Shown here one piece after another: positions 55,735 through 64,000 of a stretch of DNA of 64,000 nucleotides (within the stretch, counting starts at the first letter, position 1; each line of letters opens with the position of its first letter). Location of the stretch: the NCBI GenBank assembly GCA_002473385.1, contig DKTR01000039.1, positions 55,065 to 119,064 of the forward strand, written 5' to 3'. The position numbers were made by a program, and so were the translations under genes. The notes below the pieces were generated by a model that did not search any database, had not been told where the DNA came from, and saw only the letters and a program-made list of their open reading frames with translations. The DNA is from Lachnospiraceae bacterium UBA7225. GTDB lineage: Bacteria > Bacillota > Clostridia > Lachnospirales > Lachnospiraceae.

Positions 55735-57291
55735 ATGTATAAAGTTATGATTGCAGAAAAAAATACGAACGCAATCCGGTCCATCAAAACAATCTTTCCC
55801 GCAGAAACCAGCGGCTTTTATATATCTTCTGAAATCACAGATCCGGCAGAAGCTGTCCGTTTATTCGAGAAGGGGCATATTCCGGATATTCTCATTACAG
55901 AAATGTTTCTGGCAGGCATGACCGGTCTGGAGCTGGCTCAAAATGCACAGCATTATAACTGTTCTGTTAAAGTTCTCATCATCACAAATCAAACCTTTCA
56001 TCCTTCGCCGGCGAAAAAAAGTATTGAAATAAGTATTCACGGGTATCTTTTAAAATCCGAGCTGAACGCGCAGCTTCTCTTAAAAAATCTTCTGCGGCTC
56101 AGTCAATATCCGCCGGATACCACCCGGCAGCTTTCTGACAGCGAAACGGCTTCCGCACCTCCTTTAGCAGCATCTTCTAGTGCAAGCACCTATGTCCTGA
56201 TTGTGCTGCGGGAGGACCTTCCTTATCCGCTCTTTCACGAAGCACCAAAGAGAAACATCCTGCCGAAAGCTCTCTTTTCACAGTATGGAAAATTTATGCC
56301 TGAAATATTGGAATGTCAGGAACAATTCAGTACAGCCTCCGGAGACACGATTCTTCTCTACCGTTGCCGGTTTGACGCATCCTACAAGTATCTGGCTGAG
56401 ACAATACGGCTTTCCCTTTATGACCTGCACACTTTCATCAAGCTGAAAACCGGTCTCTCCTATACATTGTCTTTTCATATTTCCAAACAGGCATCCCGGG
56501 ATGTTTCCTCCCTGTATGAAGCCTGTCAGAAATATTTCAGCTATCGGGTGTTCGGAAACCACGAGCAATATGTGGGAACAAAAATGTTCCGGCAGCTCTG
56601 CATACATCCTGTTGATCCGCAGCTTCTTTACAGACTGCTGGAAGATCTGTACACCGCTCTTTATCAGGAACGCTTTCAGCAGGCAGACACCTTGCTGGAA
56701 ACCCTTTTTAAGACCCATTTACACCCCTCCTGCAATATTGAGCTGCTAAACCAATGCGTACAGGAACTGATTATCCGGACTAACATCTGGTGTACGTCTG
56801 TGAAGCTGCCGCCCCTTGCTCCTGAAAATCCATCGGTCGCTTCCCTAATTGATTCCTGCTATACCTGCGGCGATATTCAAAATCTGTTTCAGACATTTTT
56901 CTCTGACTGTGCCAGATTGATTTTGGATAAAAAGCTAAAGTTTTACTCACGCACAACCCGCAAAGCCATCTGTTATATGTCCTCGCACTATAAGGAACCT
57001 CTGGCCGTTTCTGATATAACTACCAGTCTTCATATCAGCGAATCTTACTTAAGCCGTATTTTTAAACAGGATACCGGCAGCAGTGTTATAAGCTATCTTT
57101 CACTGATTCGTATGAATGAGGCCAAAAGGCTCCTCAGAAACAGTGATTTCAAGATTTATGAAATCGCGGTTTCTGTAGGTTTTACCTCCAGTCAGTACTT
57201 TAGCAAAGTATTTTCAAAATATGTTGGGATTAGTCCTTTGGACTACCGCAGGACTCTGGATTATGACATAGCTGTTGCGCTGGGCAGATAA
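55735..57291 (+). CDS. AraC-type response regulator with pseudo-receiver
   Basis: A 518-residue protein. The N-terminal receiver-like domain (1-115) has Glu56 where the phosphoacceptor Asp should be (DILITEMFLAGMTG) and AEKN in place of the acidic pair. A long middle region (140-400) resembles the linker domains of YesN-like regulators. The AraC helix-turn-helix pair covers about 420-515 (DITTSLHISESYLSRIFKQDTG, KIYEIAVSVGFTSSQYFSKVFSKYVG). It has its own -10 (TATAAT, 55669-55674). With no intact acceptor, it may be constitutively active or respond to a ligand. Confidence 0.88.
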   Translation: MYKVMIAEKNTNAIRSIKTIFPAETSGFYISSEITDPAEAVRLFEKGHIPDILITEMFLAGMTGLELAQNAQHYNCSVKVLIITNQTFHPSPAKKSIEISIHGYLLKSELNAQLLLKNLLRLSQYPPDTTRQLSDSETASAPPLAASSSASTYVLIVLREDLPYPLFHEAPKRNILPKALFSQYGKFMPEILECQEQFSTASGDTILLYRCRFDASYKYLAETIRLSLYDLHTFIKLKTGLSYTLSFHISKQASRDVSSLYEACQKYFSYRVFGNHEQYVGTKMFRQLCIHPVDPQLLYRLLEDLYTALYQERFQQADTLLETLFKTHLHPSCNIELLNQCVQELIIRTNIWCTSVKLPPLAPENPSVASLIDSCYTCGDIQNLFQTFFSDCARLILDKKLKFYSRTTRKAICYMSSHYKEPLAVSDITTSLHISESYLSRIFKQDTGSSVISYLSLIRMNEAKRLLRNSDFKIYEIAVSVGFTSSQYFSKVFSKYVGISPLDYRRTLDYDIAVALGR

Positions 57292-57316
57292 AATCTGTTC
57301 AGCGCAACAACTTGTT
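57274..57316 (+). terminator. Terminator overlapping the end of the AraC-type regulator gene
   Basis: GTTGCGCTG (57274-57282) pairs with CAGCGCAAC (57300-57308); inner CAGAT/ATCTG extends it. AACTTGTTTTT follows. The stem uses the last codons of the gene. Confidence 0.65.
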
Positions 57317-57317
57317 T

Positions 57318-58214
57318 TTATAGAAGAGCTGCCAGAATAGAATTATATTTATTGACCGGCGCTTCTGTTCTGGATGTCATTACTACCGGTACAGAAGCGC
57401 CTACAAGACATCCCGCCTGCTTTAAATCAGTGAAATAATGCAGTGTTTTGGTGAGCACGTTGCCTGTACACAAATCGGGCATAATCAGTACATCCGCGCG
57501 ACCGGCTACCTGTCCCGAAACACCTTTGCTCATGGCAGCCTCCCGATTGACCGCATTGTCCATTCCCAGAGGTCCGTCAACAATACATCCATTAATTTGT
57601 CCTCTTTCATTTGCTTTAGAAAGAAGAGCAGCATCTACGGTAGCCTGAATTTTAGGATTTACCAGTTCCAGCGGCGCAATAACAGCCACACGGGGTAGTT
57701 CTATCCCCAATACATGGGCCAATCTTACTGTATTATTCAATATTTTTTTCTTAGCTTCATAATCCGGCAAAATATTTACCGCGCAATCACCAAGCAGCAA
57801 AAATCTGTTCTCCTGCTCATATTCCAGCACCGTAACCTGACTTAATATTCCTCCCGGGAGAACAAATCCAAACTCTTTGTCTAAAATTGCCTGCATAAAT
57901 TCAGCAGTCGTCAGCTTCCCTTTCATAGGAATATCTGCTTTCCCCTCTTTTACCATTTTGCACGCCAATTTTGCAGCCGCTGCACCGTTTTCTTCCTGGA
58001 TGATAGAAAACTCTTCCGGATTTACTCCCATTTTCAGCAAAAGTGCTTTTGTCTCTTCTGTTTTACCGATCAGACATCCGTTCACAAGCCCTTTATGATA
58101 TGCTTCTACCAGAGACGCAAGTGCGGCATCATCATGAGAACCGGCCAGCACAATCGTTTTCCTTTTTTCCCGTCCAAGAATTACTTTTTCTATTTCATCA
58201 AATGTTTTCAGCAT
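57318..58214 (-). CDS. ptb: Phosphate butyryltransferase
   Basis: A 298-residue enzyme of the phosphate acetyl/butyryltransferase family: acyl-CoA + Pi to acyl-phosphate + CoA. Visible marks are PMKGKLTTAEFMQAILD, LGDCAVNILPDYEAK, DGPLGMDNAVNREAA and MPDLCTGNVLTKTLHYF. It overlaps the butyrate kinase gene by 17 bases, so the two make ATP from an acyl-CoA together. In this cluster the acyl group need not be butyryl. It is the last gene of the minus-strand operon. Confidence 0.92.
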   Translation of the reverse strand: MLKTFDEIEKVILGREKRKTIVLAGSHDDAALASLVEAYHKGLVNGCLIGKTEETKALLLKMGVNPEEFSIIQEENGAAAAKLACKMVKEGKADIPMKGKLTTAEFMQAILDKEFGFVLPGGILSQVTVLEYEQENRFLLLGDCAVNILPDYEAKKKILNNTVRLAHVLGIELPRVAVIAPLELVNPKIQATVDAALLSKANERGQINGCIVDGPLGMDNAVNREAAMSKGVSGQVAGRADVLIMPDLCTGNVLTKTLHYFTDLKQAGCLVGASVPVVMTSRTEAPVNKYNSILAALL

Positions 58215-59280
58215 TATCTTCCAGTTCCTTTGCTTTTATCTTTCCCTGCAGCACTTCCAGAGCGCCCAGCGCCAAAGCCTGCATCTCATATTCTCCAGGA
58301 TACAAAACGATTCTGGCGATATGGCCGACCCGCGTTCTGATTAAACCCGTCAGATAATCAGAATACGCCATGCCTCCTGTTAAGTAGATCGCGTCTGCCT
58401 TTCCTTCCAGCACGGCTGACATAGCGCAAATCTCCTTGCCCACCTGATATGCCATTGCCTCTACAGCCTCCCTTGCCGCACTGTCTCCTCCGGCAATCCG
58501 CTGTTCCAGTCTTCGCAGATCACTGTCTCCTGCGTAGGACATTAAACCGCCCCTCACCGTTAGCTTTTGCAGAAGCTGCTCCTTAGTATATTTTCCTGAA
58601 TAGCACAAATCAATAAGTCCTCTGGCCGGCATCGTTCCGGGACGATTTCCTGAAAACGGTCCATCGCCTACAAGACCATTTGTGGCATCTACCATCCGCC
58701 CATCCTTATGGCAGGCAATTGTAATACCGCCGCCCATATGAGCGCCAATAAGTCTCAACTCCCCATACGGCTTCTGAATGTCTCTGGCATATTGCTTTGC
58801 AACCGCTCTGTGGTTCAGAGCATGAAAGCTGCTTTTCCTCTGAAGTTCCCGGATTCCCCCATATCTGGCCAGCCGCGTAAATTCATCGGTCACAGGAGGA
58901 TCCACAGTAAGCGCGCAGGCTCCTGATTTTCCAATTCTGGCAGCAATCCTGAGTCCTAAATCCGTAGCATGGCGACCATATTTTCCAGTGGCAGACTGCT
59001 CCAGCATCAAATCTGTAATGCGGTAGACGCCTCCTTCCAATGGAACCGTATGTCCGCCTCTGGTCACAATCGCATCAAGTTCTTCCGGTTTTGTGTTTAT
59101 TTTTTCCAGTTCTGCAAGCACTGCTTCCAGCCGGTACTCAAATTGTTCCCAGATAGTTGGATACTGTTTCAGTTCCTCCCGGTCATGATCGATTGTAGTC
59201 TGATATTTCGGATTCTCATCCTCGTAATAAGAGAACTTAGTGGAAGTAGAACCCAGATTGATCACTGCAATAAGATACAT
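58198..59280 (-). CDS. buk: Butyrate kinase
   Basis: A 360-residue acetokinase-family enzyme: acyl-phosphate + ADP to acid + ATP. Family signatures are VINLGSTSTKFSYY at the N-terminus, RGGHTVPLEGGVYRI, SFHALNHRAVAKQYA, LIGAHMGGGITIACHKDGRMVD and YLTGGMAYSDYLT. GGAGA precedes the ATG. It lies 70 bases downstream of the binding-protein gene and is translationally coupled to ptb. Confidence 0.94.
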   Translation of the reverse strand: MYLIAVINLGSTSTKFSYYEDENPKYQTTIDHDREELKQYPTIWEQFEYRLEAVLAELEKINTKPEELDAIVTRGGHTVPLEGGVYRITDLMLEQSATGKYGRHATDLGLRIAARIGKSGACALTVDPPVTDEFTRLARYGGIRELQRKSSFHALNHRAVAKQYARDIQKPYGELRLIGAHMGGGITIACHKDGRMVDATNGLVGDGPFSGNRPGTMPARGLIDLCYSGKYTKEQLLQKLTVRGGLMSYAGDSDLRRLEQRIAGGDSAAREAVEAMAYQVGKEICAMSAVLEGKADAIYLTGGMAYSDYLTGLIRTRVGHIARIVLYPGEYEMQALALGALEVLQGKIKAKELEDNAENI

Positions 59281-59350
59281 ATCATTCTCCGTCCCGTCGA
59301 CAGATAACCTGCCGGCAAATAATTATAAAAAGCGCTTCTGTCGTGTTCTG

Positions 59351-60700
59351 CTATTCCAAATCAGGACATCTTGCATAAATCTCATTCTTAAGCAGCGCTT
59401 TATATTCATCCAGAGTCATACTGGTATCCGCCATCAGAGCCATATCTACAGCCTCATAAGCTGCCGCCGCTTCTGCCAGGTACAGTTCTGGCGGTCTGCT
59501 GACCGATTCCTTCGGCCATTCTACATACATGGTATAGTAAATCTCATTCTGATCAATATAATCATCCTGGATCGCTTTGTAATCGATCACATCCTCCATT
59601 CCCTTAATCGGAGCTACACCACCGCCTGTATTAAATGAGAAAACCGTGCCCTCCTGCGACAGCATCATATATTTGTAGAATTCCCATGCGCATTCTTTAT
59701 CCTTACTGTCCTTATTAATGCCGACCAGTGTGCCTCCGATCGTGCTGACCTGTCCCGGAGCCTTTGCGACACGCCATCTGCCATATCCCTCAGGGTCGAA
59801 CATTTTAAACATTCTCTTGCTGAAGCTGGTTGGAAACGCATAAAAAATATGATGGTCTTCTGTCATGGATTGGTTCAGCCCCGGAGACATATATGCAGGA
59901 ATCGCCGGATCCATTACATGATTGTCTGTAAACGCCTTTACAATATTGTATCTTTCTTCTGCACGTTCGTTCAAAAAATAATTGCTGGGCGTATTTCCGT
60001 CAAAGTAAGGCTCCGTGCCCTCGGCCGTCATCAATTGCTGAACCATAGAATAGCTTGCGATCAGATATACCCCGCCATTACTTTCCTCATATACCTTCTT
60101 ACCGGCTTCAATGAAATCTTCCCAGGTTTTGAAAGTATCTTCTACTTCCTCTTGTGTGGATATTCCCAGATATTTGTCCAGAAGTTCCCATTTGTATGCC
60201 ATTGCTCCTACGCCTATCGCATTGCAAATGCCTGCTACATTTCCCTCGTAAGTTTCCTGGGGAATTAAAAAATCTTCCAGATAATCCCGGTTAAGGTTAT
60301 ACGGTTCTCCTTCTAAATTATCAAAAATGCCCATTTCAAATAGCTGCTCGCGAATATTCAGTTCTGCCAGAATAATATCTCCCAATTCACCGCCGCCGGC
60401 TAAAGTAGTCTGGATTTTCCCCAGATAATCCCCCTGCCCGATAACAACATTCTCTACTTCGATATTCGGATAAACTTCATTAAACGGTTCAATAATCTGT
60501 CCCCACATATCGCTGAAGGACCAGAATGATATCTTCCCCACATACTCCTCCGGCGCTTTTTCTGATTCCATAAACGACAGATCTATCCCGCTGTCATTGG
60601 TTATTGTTTCTGCCGCTGCGGCTTCACCGCCCCAGGCACACAGGCTTATTACCATTGCCGCTGTCTGTAATAAGCATATTGTTTTTTTACTGGCTTTCAT
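59351..60700 (-). CDS. Extracellular solute-binding protein of the second island importer
   Basis: A 449-residue family 1 binding protein. The signal peptide (KKTICLLQTAAMVISLCAWGGEAAAA) contains a Cys, but SLC does not fit a lipobox; cleavage after AAAA by signal peptidase I is more likely. The mature part has EVYPNIEVENVVIGQGDYLGKI and other typical segments. The start at 60700 follows GAAGGGAG. It lies behind BKACE in the operon whose permeases are at 62420 and 63271, and is probably their binding protein. Confidence 0.88.
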   Translation of the reverse strand: MKASKKTICLLQTAAMVISLCAWGGEAAAAETITNDSGIDLSFMESEKAPEEYVGKISFWSFSDMWGQIIEPFNEVYPNIEVENVVIGQGDYLGKIQTTLAGGGELGDIILAELNIREQLFEMGIFDNLEGEPYNLNRDYLEDFLIPQETYEGNVAGICNAIGVGAMAYKWELLDKYLGISTQEEVEDTFKTWEDFIEAGKKVYEESNGGVYLIASYSMVQQLMTAEGTEPYFDGNTPSNYFLNERAEERYNIVKAFTDNHVMDPAIPAYMSPGLNQSMTEDHHIFYAFPTSFSKRMFKMFDPEGYGRWRVAKAPGQVSTIGGTLVGINKDSKDKECAWEFYKYMMLSQEGTVFSFNTGGGVAPIKGMEDVIDYKAIQDDYIDQNEIYYTMYVEWPKESVSRPPELYLAEAAAAYEAVDMALMADTSMTLDEYKALLKNEIYARCPDLE

Positions 60701-60723
60701 AGTATCTCCCTTCATTTTTACAT

Positions 60724-61584
60724 TTATATTGTTTTTGCTTTTCCTTGTGTGATCCCTAAAATCTGTCTTGCTTCTTCCGGTGTGGCCGCTTCATATCCGG
60801 CGTCTTCTATGATCCGTCTCGCCCGTTCTACCAGCTGCACATTGGACTGTGCCAGTTCTCCATACTTATACATAACGTTATCCTCAAAACCTACTCTGGG
60901 ATGTCCGCCGAGCGCCAGCGTGCCCAGAAAAACCGGCATACTTGCCTTTCCTATGCCAACCGCGCCCCAGGTACAGCCTTCCGGCACCTTATTCACAAGA
61001 AATACCAGATTCTCGATGGTGGCCGGCATGCCGCCGGGTACTCCCAACGCGAACTGGAAATGGATCGGAGCCTTCACCGCCCCCTGCTTTTCCAGATAAA
61101 GCGCTTCATATAACATTCCCGTTTCAAATACTTCTATTTCCGGCTTTACATTATTTTCCAGCATGGTCCGTCCCAGTTTATCCAGAAATTCAGGCGTGTT
61201 GACTGCCACAAATTTGTGCTGCCAGTTCATACTGCCGCAGTCCAGCGATGCCATATCCGGCTTCAGCACCTTCAAATGCTGAAGCCGCTCCTCATCAGTC
61301 GCATCTGGAGAACCTGATGTTGTCAGATTAATAACGATGTCACAGTCCTTGTGCTCCCGGATCAGACGCACGGTTTCGCTAAATTTGTCAAGCGTCATAA
61401 CCGGTCTGCCTTCATCATCTCTTACATGAATATGTGCCACCGCTGCTCCTGCCTTCCAACACGCATAAACGTCATCCGCAATCTCTCGTGGTGTCATCGG
61501 CATGGCCGGATTATTCTGTTTTGTAGGCCATGCGCCCGTAGGCGCAATGGTAATGATTCGTTTGTTAGATAATCCCTGACTCAT
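60724..61584 (-). CDS. Beta-keto acid cleavage enzyme (BKACE, DUF849)
   Basis: A 286-residue zinc TIM-barrel enzyme that splits a beta-keto acid with acetyl-CoA into acetoacetate and a new acyl-CoA. The zinc His pair is in AAVAHIHVRDDEGRP; IVINLTTSG, LDCGSMNWQ and HPRVGFEDNVMY are family marks. Known members act on 3-keto-5-aminohexanoate (Kce), dehydrocarnitine and, as I recall, triacetate in phloroglucinol breakdown. The substrate-side residues cannot be interpreted by eye. It is cotranscribed with an SDR and Ptb-Buk, which would supply the keto acid and use the acyl-CoA. Confidence 0.9.
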   Translation of the reverse strand: MSQGLSNKRIITIAPTGAWPTKQNNPAMPMTPREIADDVYACWKAGAAVAHIHVRDDEGRPVMTLDKFSETVRLIREHKDCDIVINLTTSGSPDATDEERLQHLKVLKPDMASLDCGSMNWQHKFVAVNTPEFLDKLGRTMLENNVKPEIEVFETGMLYEALYLEKQGAVKAPIHFQFALGVPGGMPATIENLVFLVNKVPEGCTWGAVGIGKASMPVFLGTLALGGHPRVGFEDNVMYKYGELAQSNVQLVERARRIIEDAGYEAATPEEARQILGITQGKAKTI

Positions 61585-61599
61585 AAATCCCCCTGTCCA

Positions 61600-62361
61600 T
61601 TACCACGGAATGCGATCACCCCTGTAAGTCACAAATGCAGGATGATCAAAACGAAAACGTCCGGCATCCAGAACCAGCTCCAGAATTTGTTTTGCACGTT
61701 TTTCCATAGATTCTACTACTCGTCCCTGTGCATTTACTTCATCATCCGGTCCTTCCGTTGTTCCAAAATAGGAACGCATTCCGCCCGGATGAATATCCAG
61801 AACCTGTCCACCCATTGTCGGGAAAATACTGTTATGGATAATAGCGGAAGACATATTAAGCGCTGCCTTGGACATCAGATAATCAAAACCGCCCGGTCTC
61901 CAGCATGTGCCGATAGAACCCGCCTCAGAGGAAATATTCACGATCATTTTCTCCTGGCTGTTCATGATCAGATTGATTAAGACATTCGTCACACGAATAG
62001 GTCCCAGCGTATTTACATTGTATACTTTTATCATCTGATCATAATCCAGGTCATCAAAGATTGTCATGCGTCCCTCAATTCTCTTTCCGGTAATTGCTGC
62101 ATTGTTAATTAGAATATCGATATGATCGGTGTAGCCCTTAATCATTTCTCCTGCAGCCTTTACGCTTTCCATATCGGAAATGTCCAGTGGGATGATGTAA
62201 AACTGATCCGGATACTTTTTTTGCAGATCTTCCATAAATGTCCACTTATGCAGATATTTTCCGCCGAAGACAGTATAGCCTTCATCCATCAGCTGTTTAC
62301 AAAATTCCAGTCCAATTCCACGGTCAGCGCCAGTAACGCATGCTGTTTTTGTAGTTACCAT
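61600..62361 (-). CDS. SDR-family oxidoreductase next to BKACE
   Basis: A 253-residue short-chain dehydrogenase. Cofactor loop TGADRGIGLEF, then NNAAITG, catalytic Ser in NISSEAGSIG and Tyr-Lys in YLMSKAA. A 15-base gap to BKACE suggests that it makes that enzyme's beta-keto acid from a beta-hydroxy acid, or reduces a ring ketone earlier in the pathway. This is inference from position. Confidence 0.88.
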   Translation of the reverse strand: MVTTKTACVTGADRGIGLEFCKQLMDEGYTVFGGKYLHKWTFMEDLQKKYPDQFYIIPLDISDMESVKAAGEMIKGYTDHIDILINNAAITGKRIEGRMTIFDDLDYDQMIKVYNVNTLGPIRVTNVLINLIMNSQEKMIVNISSEAGSIGTCWRPGGFDYLMSKAALNMSSAIIHNSIFPTMGGQVLDIHPGGMRSYFGTTEGPDDEVNAQGRVVESMEKRAKQILELVLDAGRFRFDHPAFVTYRGDRIPW

Positions 62362-62419
62362 AATTTTTTCTCCTTTATAATTTTATTTTTTATGATATAC
62401 CGCGCAGCTTGTCACGGAA

Positions 62420-63271
62420 TTATCCTTTTACTGCCCCCGACGATATTCCCGCCACCAGATAACGCTGGGCGACACAGAAAAATATCAGAATCGGGATCAT
62501 TGATATAATAGCAGCCGCAAAGGCCATATTATAATCCACGGCATATTGTCCAAAGAAATAGAACTGTTTTACCGTCAGCGTCCGCACACTGTCCTTCTGT
62601 AACAAAATCAGCGACGTATTGAAATCATTCCAGATCCACATGGTCTGTAATGCCGTTACCGTAGATATGATGGGTGATAATAACGGAAATACTATTTTAA
62701 AAAACAACTGGTATGGACCGCATCCGTCTATTCTGGCCGCATCCTCCAATTCTCTCGGCACAGTTTTTACAAAGCCTGCTATCAGGAAGGTCGGATAGGC
62801 AAGACTGGTGCCGATCAGCACTAACACAACTCCGTTTAGATTATTTTGCAGATGAAGGGTTTTAAAAATCTTATAAATCGGAATCATCAAAATCTGAAAC
62901 GGCAGCATCATAGAAGACAGATAAACCCTTTCCAGTATCCGCAAAAAGCGGTTATTCCTGTTGCGTGCTATCGCATAGCCTCCCATAGCTGAAAACAGTA
63001 CCAGAAAGAAAACCGATAAAATCGTAATATAGGCGCTGTTCCAAATTGCCCTGCCAAATTTACTGATCCGTAAAGCCTCTGTATAATTTTCCCAAAACAG
63101 TTGTTTGGGAAGCGCAAGCACATTATTGGCCGTTTCCATCTGCGTTTTGAAAGATGTGACAACGGCTATATAGAGTGGGAACAGAAACAAAAAAGCAAAA
63201 AACAAAGTAATTGCAATCCCCGGAACACTTTTCATTTTTTTATTCCAATTCACTTTATTTTTCATTACCAT
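62420..63271 (-). CDS. CUT1 ABC importer, MalG-type permease (BKACE operon)
   Basis: A 283-residue permease with six helices, EAA loop EDAARIDGCGPYQLFFKIVFPLLSP and C-terminus RYLVAGISSGAVKG. Its ATG overlaps the stop of the upstream permease (TAATG) behind GGAGG. It is a separate importer from the pair at 53781-55485. Confidence 0.92.
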   Translation of the reverse strand: MVMKNKVNWNKKMKSVPGIAITLFFAFLFLFPLYIAVVTSFKTQMETANNVLALPKQLFWENYTEALRISKFGRAIWNSAYITILSVFFLVLFSAMGGYAIARNRNNRFLRILERVYLSSMMLPFQILMIPIYKIFKTLHLQNNLNGVVLVLIGTSLAYPTFLIAGFVKTVPRELEDAARIDGCGPYQLFFKIVFPLLSPIISTVTALQTMWIWNDFNTSLILLQKDSVRTLTVKQFYFFGQYAVDYNMAFAAAIISMIPILIFFCVAQRYLVAGISSGAVKG

Positions 63272-64000
63272 TACAGCTCTACCTCCATTTTCCGGAAAAA
63301 CGTGGATACCCCGGTTGAAATAAAAATCAAGATGATCATAAACAATAATGATAATGCCTGCCCATATCCCGCCTTATTATACGTATACAAATTATCAAAT
63401 ATATAGATAGATATCGTCTCGGAAGCTCTTGCCGGACCGCCTCCGGTAGCAGACAGCGTAGTAGCAAATTCCCGCAGATAATTTGTAAGGCTTAAGGTAA
63501 CGCAGGTCGTATATGCCGGAGTAAGCATCGGAATCGTTATATGAAAAAAACATTTAAAAGAAGACGCTCCGTCCATCTTGGCAGATTCATATAGTTCTTC
63601 CGGAACGCTCTTCAGGGCTGACAGATAAATCATCATGCCTACTCCGACTCCATTCCACAAACCAATCACAATAATGGCCGGAATGACCCAGAACTTGCTG
63701 CCCAATGGACTGTTAATTCCAAGTACAGCGCTGAATACATTTTTATAAATAAAATTCCAGATAAAAGCTGACAGTACAGAGCTGAAACAAACCGGCATAA
63801 AAAAGATCAGTTTTGCCACAGACGTAAGCTTTTTATATTTCTGATTTAGCATTAAAGCAAGACCAATTGCCAGAGCATTGTTAACAACGGGACCAATCAA
63901 TGCGAATTTCAGTGAATTTTTTACAGGAAGCGTCATACGTGAGTCTTTAAACACAGACAGAAAATTTTTCAGCCCTACATAATGATAATTAGGTGAAATA
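63271..64000 (-). CDS. CUT1 ABC importer, MalF-type permease (cut by window edge)
   Basis: The frame runs from the window edge to the stop at 63271 with no start in view needed. EAA loop ESAKMDGASSFKCFFHITIPMLTP and several membrane helices are present. The N-terminal part, probably 50-60 residues, lies beyond 64000. It is the partner of the MalG-type permease downstream. Confidence 0.9.
   Translation of the reverse strand, partial: ISPNYHYVGLKNFLSVFKDSRMTLPVKNSLKFALIGPVVNNALAIGLALMLNQKYKKLTSVAKLIFFMPVCFSSVLSAFIWNFIYKNVFSAVLGINSPLGSKFWVIPAIIVIGLWNGVGVGMMIYLSALKSVPEELYESAKMDGASSFKCFFHITIPMLTPAYTTCVTLSLTNYLREFATTLSATGGGPARASETISIYIFDNLYTYNKAGYGQALSLLFMIILIFISTGVSTFFRKMEVEL

Noticed and set aside
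57318..62361. Lysine fermentation cluster because of BKACE with Ptb-Buk
   Set aside because: The aminomutase, 3,5-diaminohexanoate dehydrogenase and ammonia-lyase genes are absent, and sugar-type importers are present instead.

Overview
The window reads as one chromosome segment of a Gram-positive anaerobe of the Clostridia, most likely a gut-type Lachnospiraceae. The reasons are strong AGGAGG-type ribosome binding sites on almost every gene, CUT1 sugar importers without a local ATPase, DUF6382-FHA and TadE-like proteins of the kind seen in that family, Ptb-Buk energy conservation and intermediate GC content. I cannot name a genus. No rRNA, tRNA, CRISPR array, transposase or phage gene was seen.

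Layout. 1-4.2 kb (minus strand): the start of glycerol kinase, a D-2-hydroxyacid dehydrogenase, glucose-6-phosphate isomerase, a structured repeat element and a small membrane protein. 4.5-8.6 kb: a LacI regulator divergent from a GH51 arabinofuranosidase plus sugar-alcohol dehydrogenase operon. 8.7-11 kb: an autoregulated TetR/flavin reductase pair and MTA/SAH nucleosidase. 11-16.7 kb (plus): first half of a Tad/Flp pilus locus (pilin, TadE/TadG-like proteins, prepilin peptidase, FHA protein). 16.7-19 kb: EamA and MATE exporters. 19.1-27 kb: a mannoside module with D-lyxose/mannose-type isomerase, GH2 beta-mannosidase, CUT1 permeases, binding protein and a divergent LacI regulator with matching palindromic operators. 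27-31.9 kb (minus): second half of the Tad locus (second prepilin peptidase, TadZ, TadA, TadB, TadC). 32-33.3 kb: a probable NiCo (czcD) riboswitch controlling a cation-efflux CDF transporter.

33.4-64 kb is the most unusual part: a large catabolic island. A 13-gene minus-strand operon (two ThuA-like proteins, NAD epimerase, SCP-x type thiolase, DRE-TIM metallolyase, metallo-beta-lactamase-fold hydrolase, SDR, classical thiolase, GH105-like hydrolase, DeoC-like aldolase, FGGY kinase, OYE-type reductase, CoA-transferase) is followed by a signalling block (LytTR regulator, membrane-anchored solute-binding protein, hybrid LytS-type kinase). Next come an aldo/keto reductase with two importer permeases and an AraC-type regulator with a pseudo-receiver. 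The last block holds phosphate butyryltransferase, butyrate kinase, a binding protein, a beta-keto acid cleavage enzyme (BKACE), another SDR and two more permeases, the last cut by the window edge.

Taken together, the island looks able to import a glycoside, remove and process its sugar, and break the rest down through keto-acid and CoA-thioester chemistry to acetyl-CoA and short-chain acids, with ATP from Ptb-Buk. The substrate cannot be read from sequence. A reduced aromatic or polyketide-like aglycone is one possibility; this is inference.

Where a listed start differs from the longest possible open frame, I chose it from the ribosome binding site and family length.
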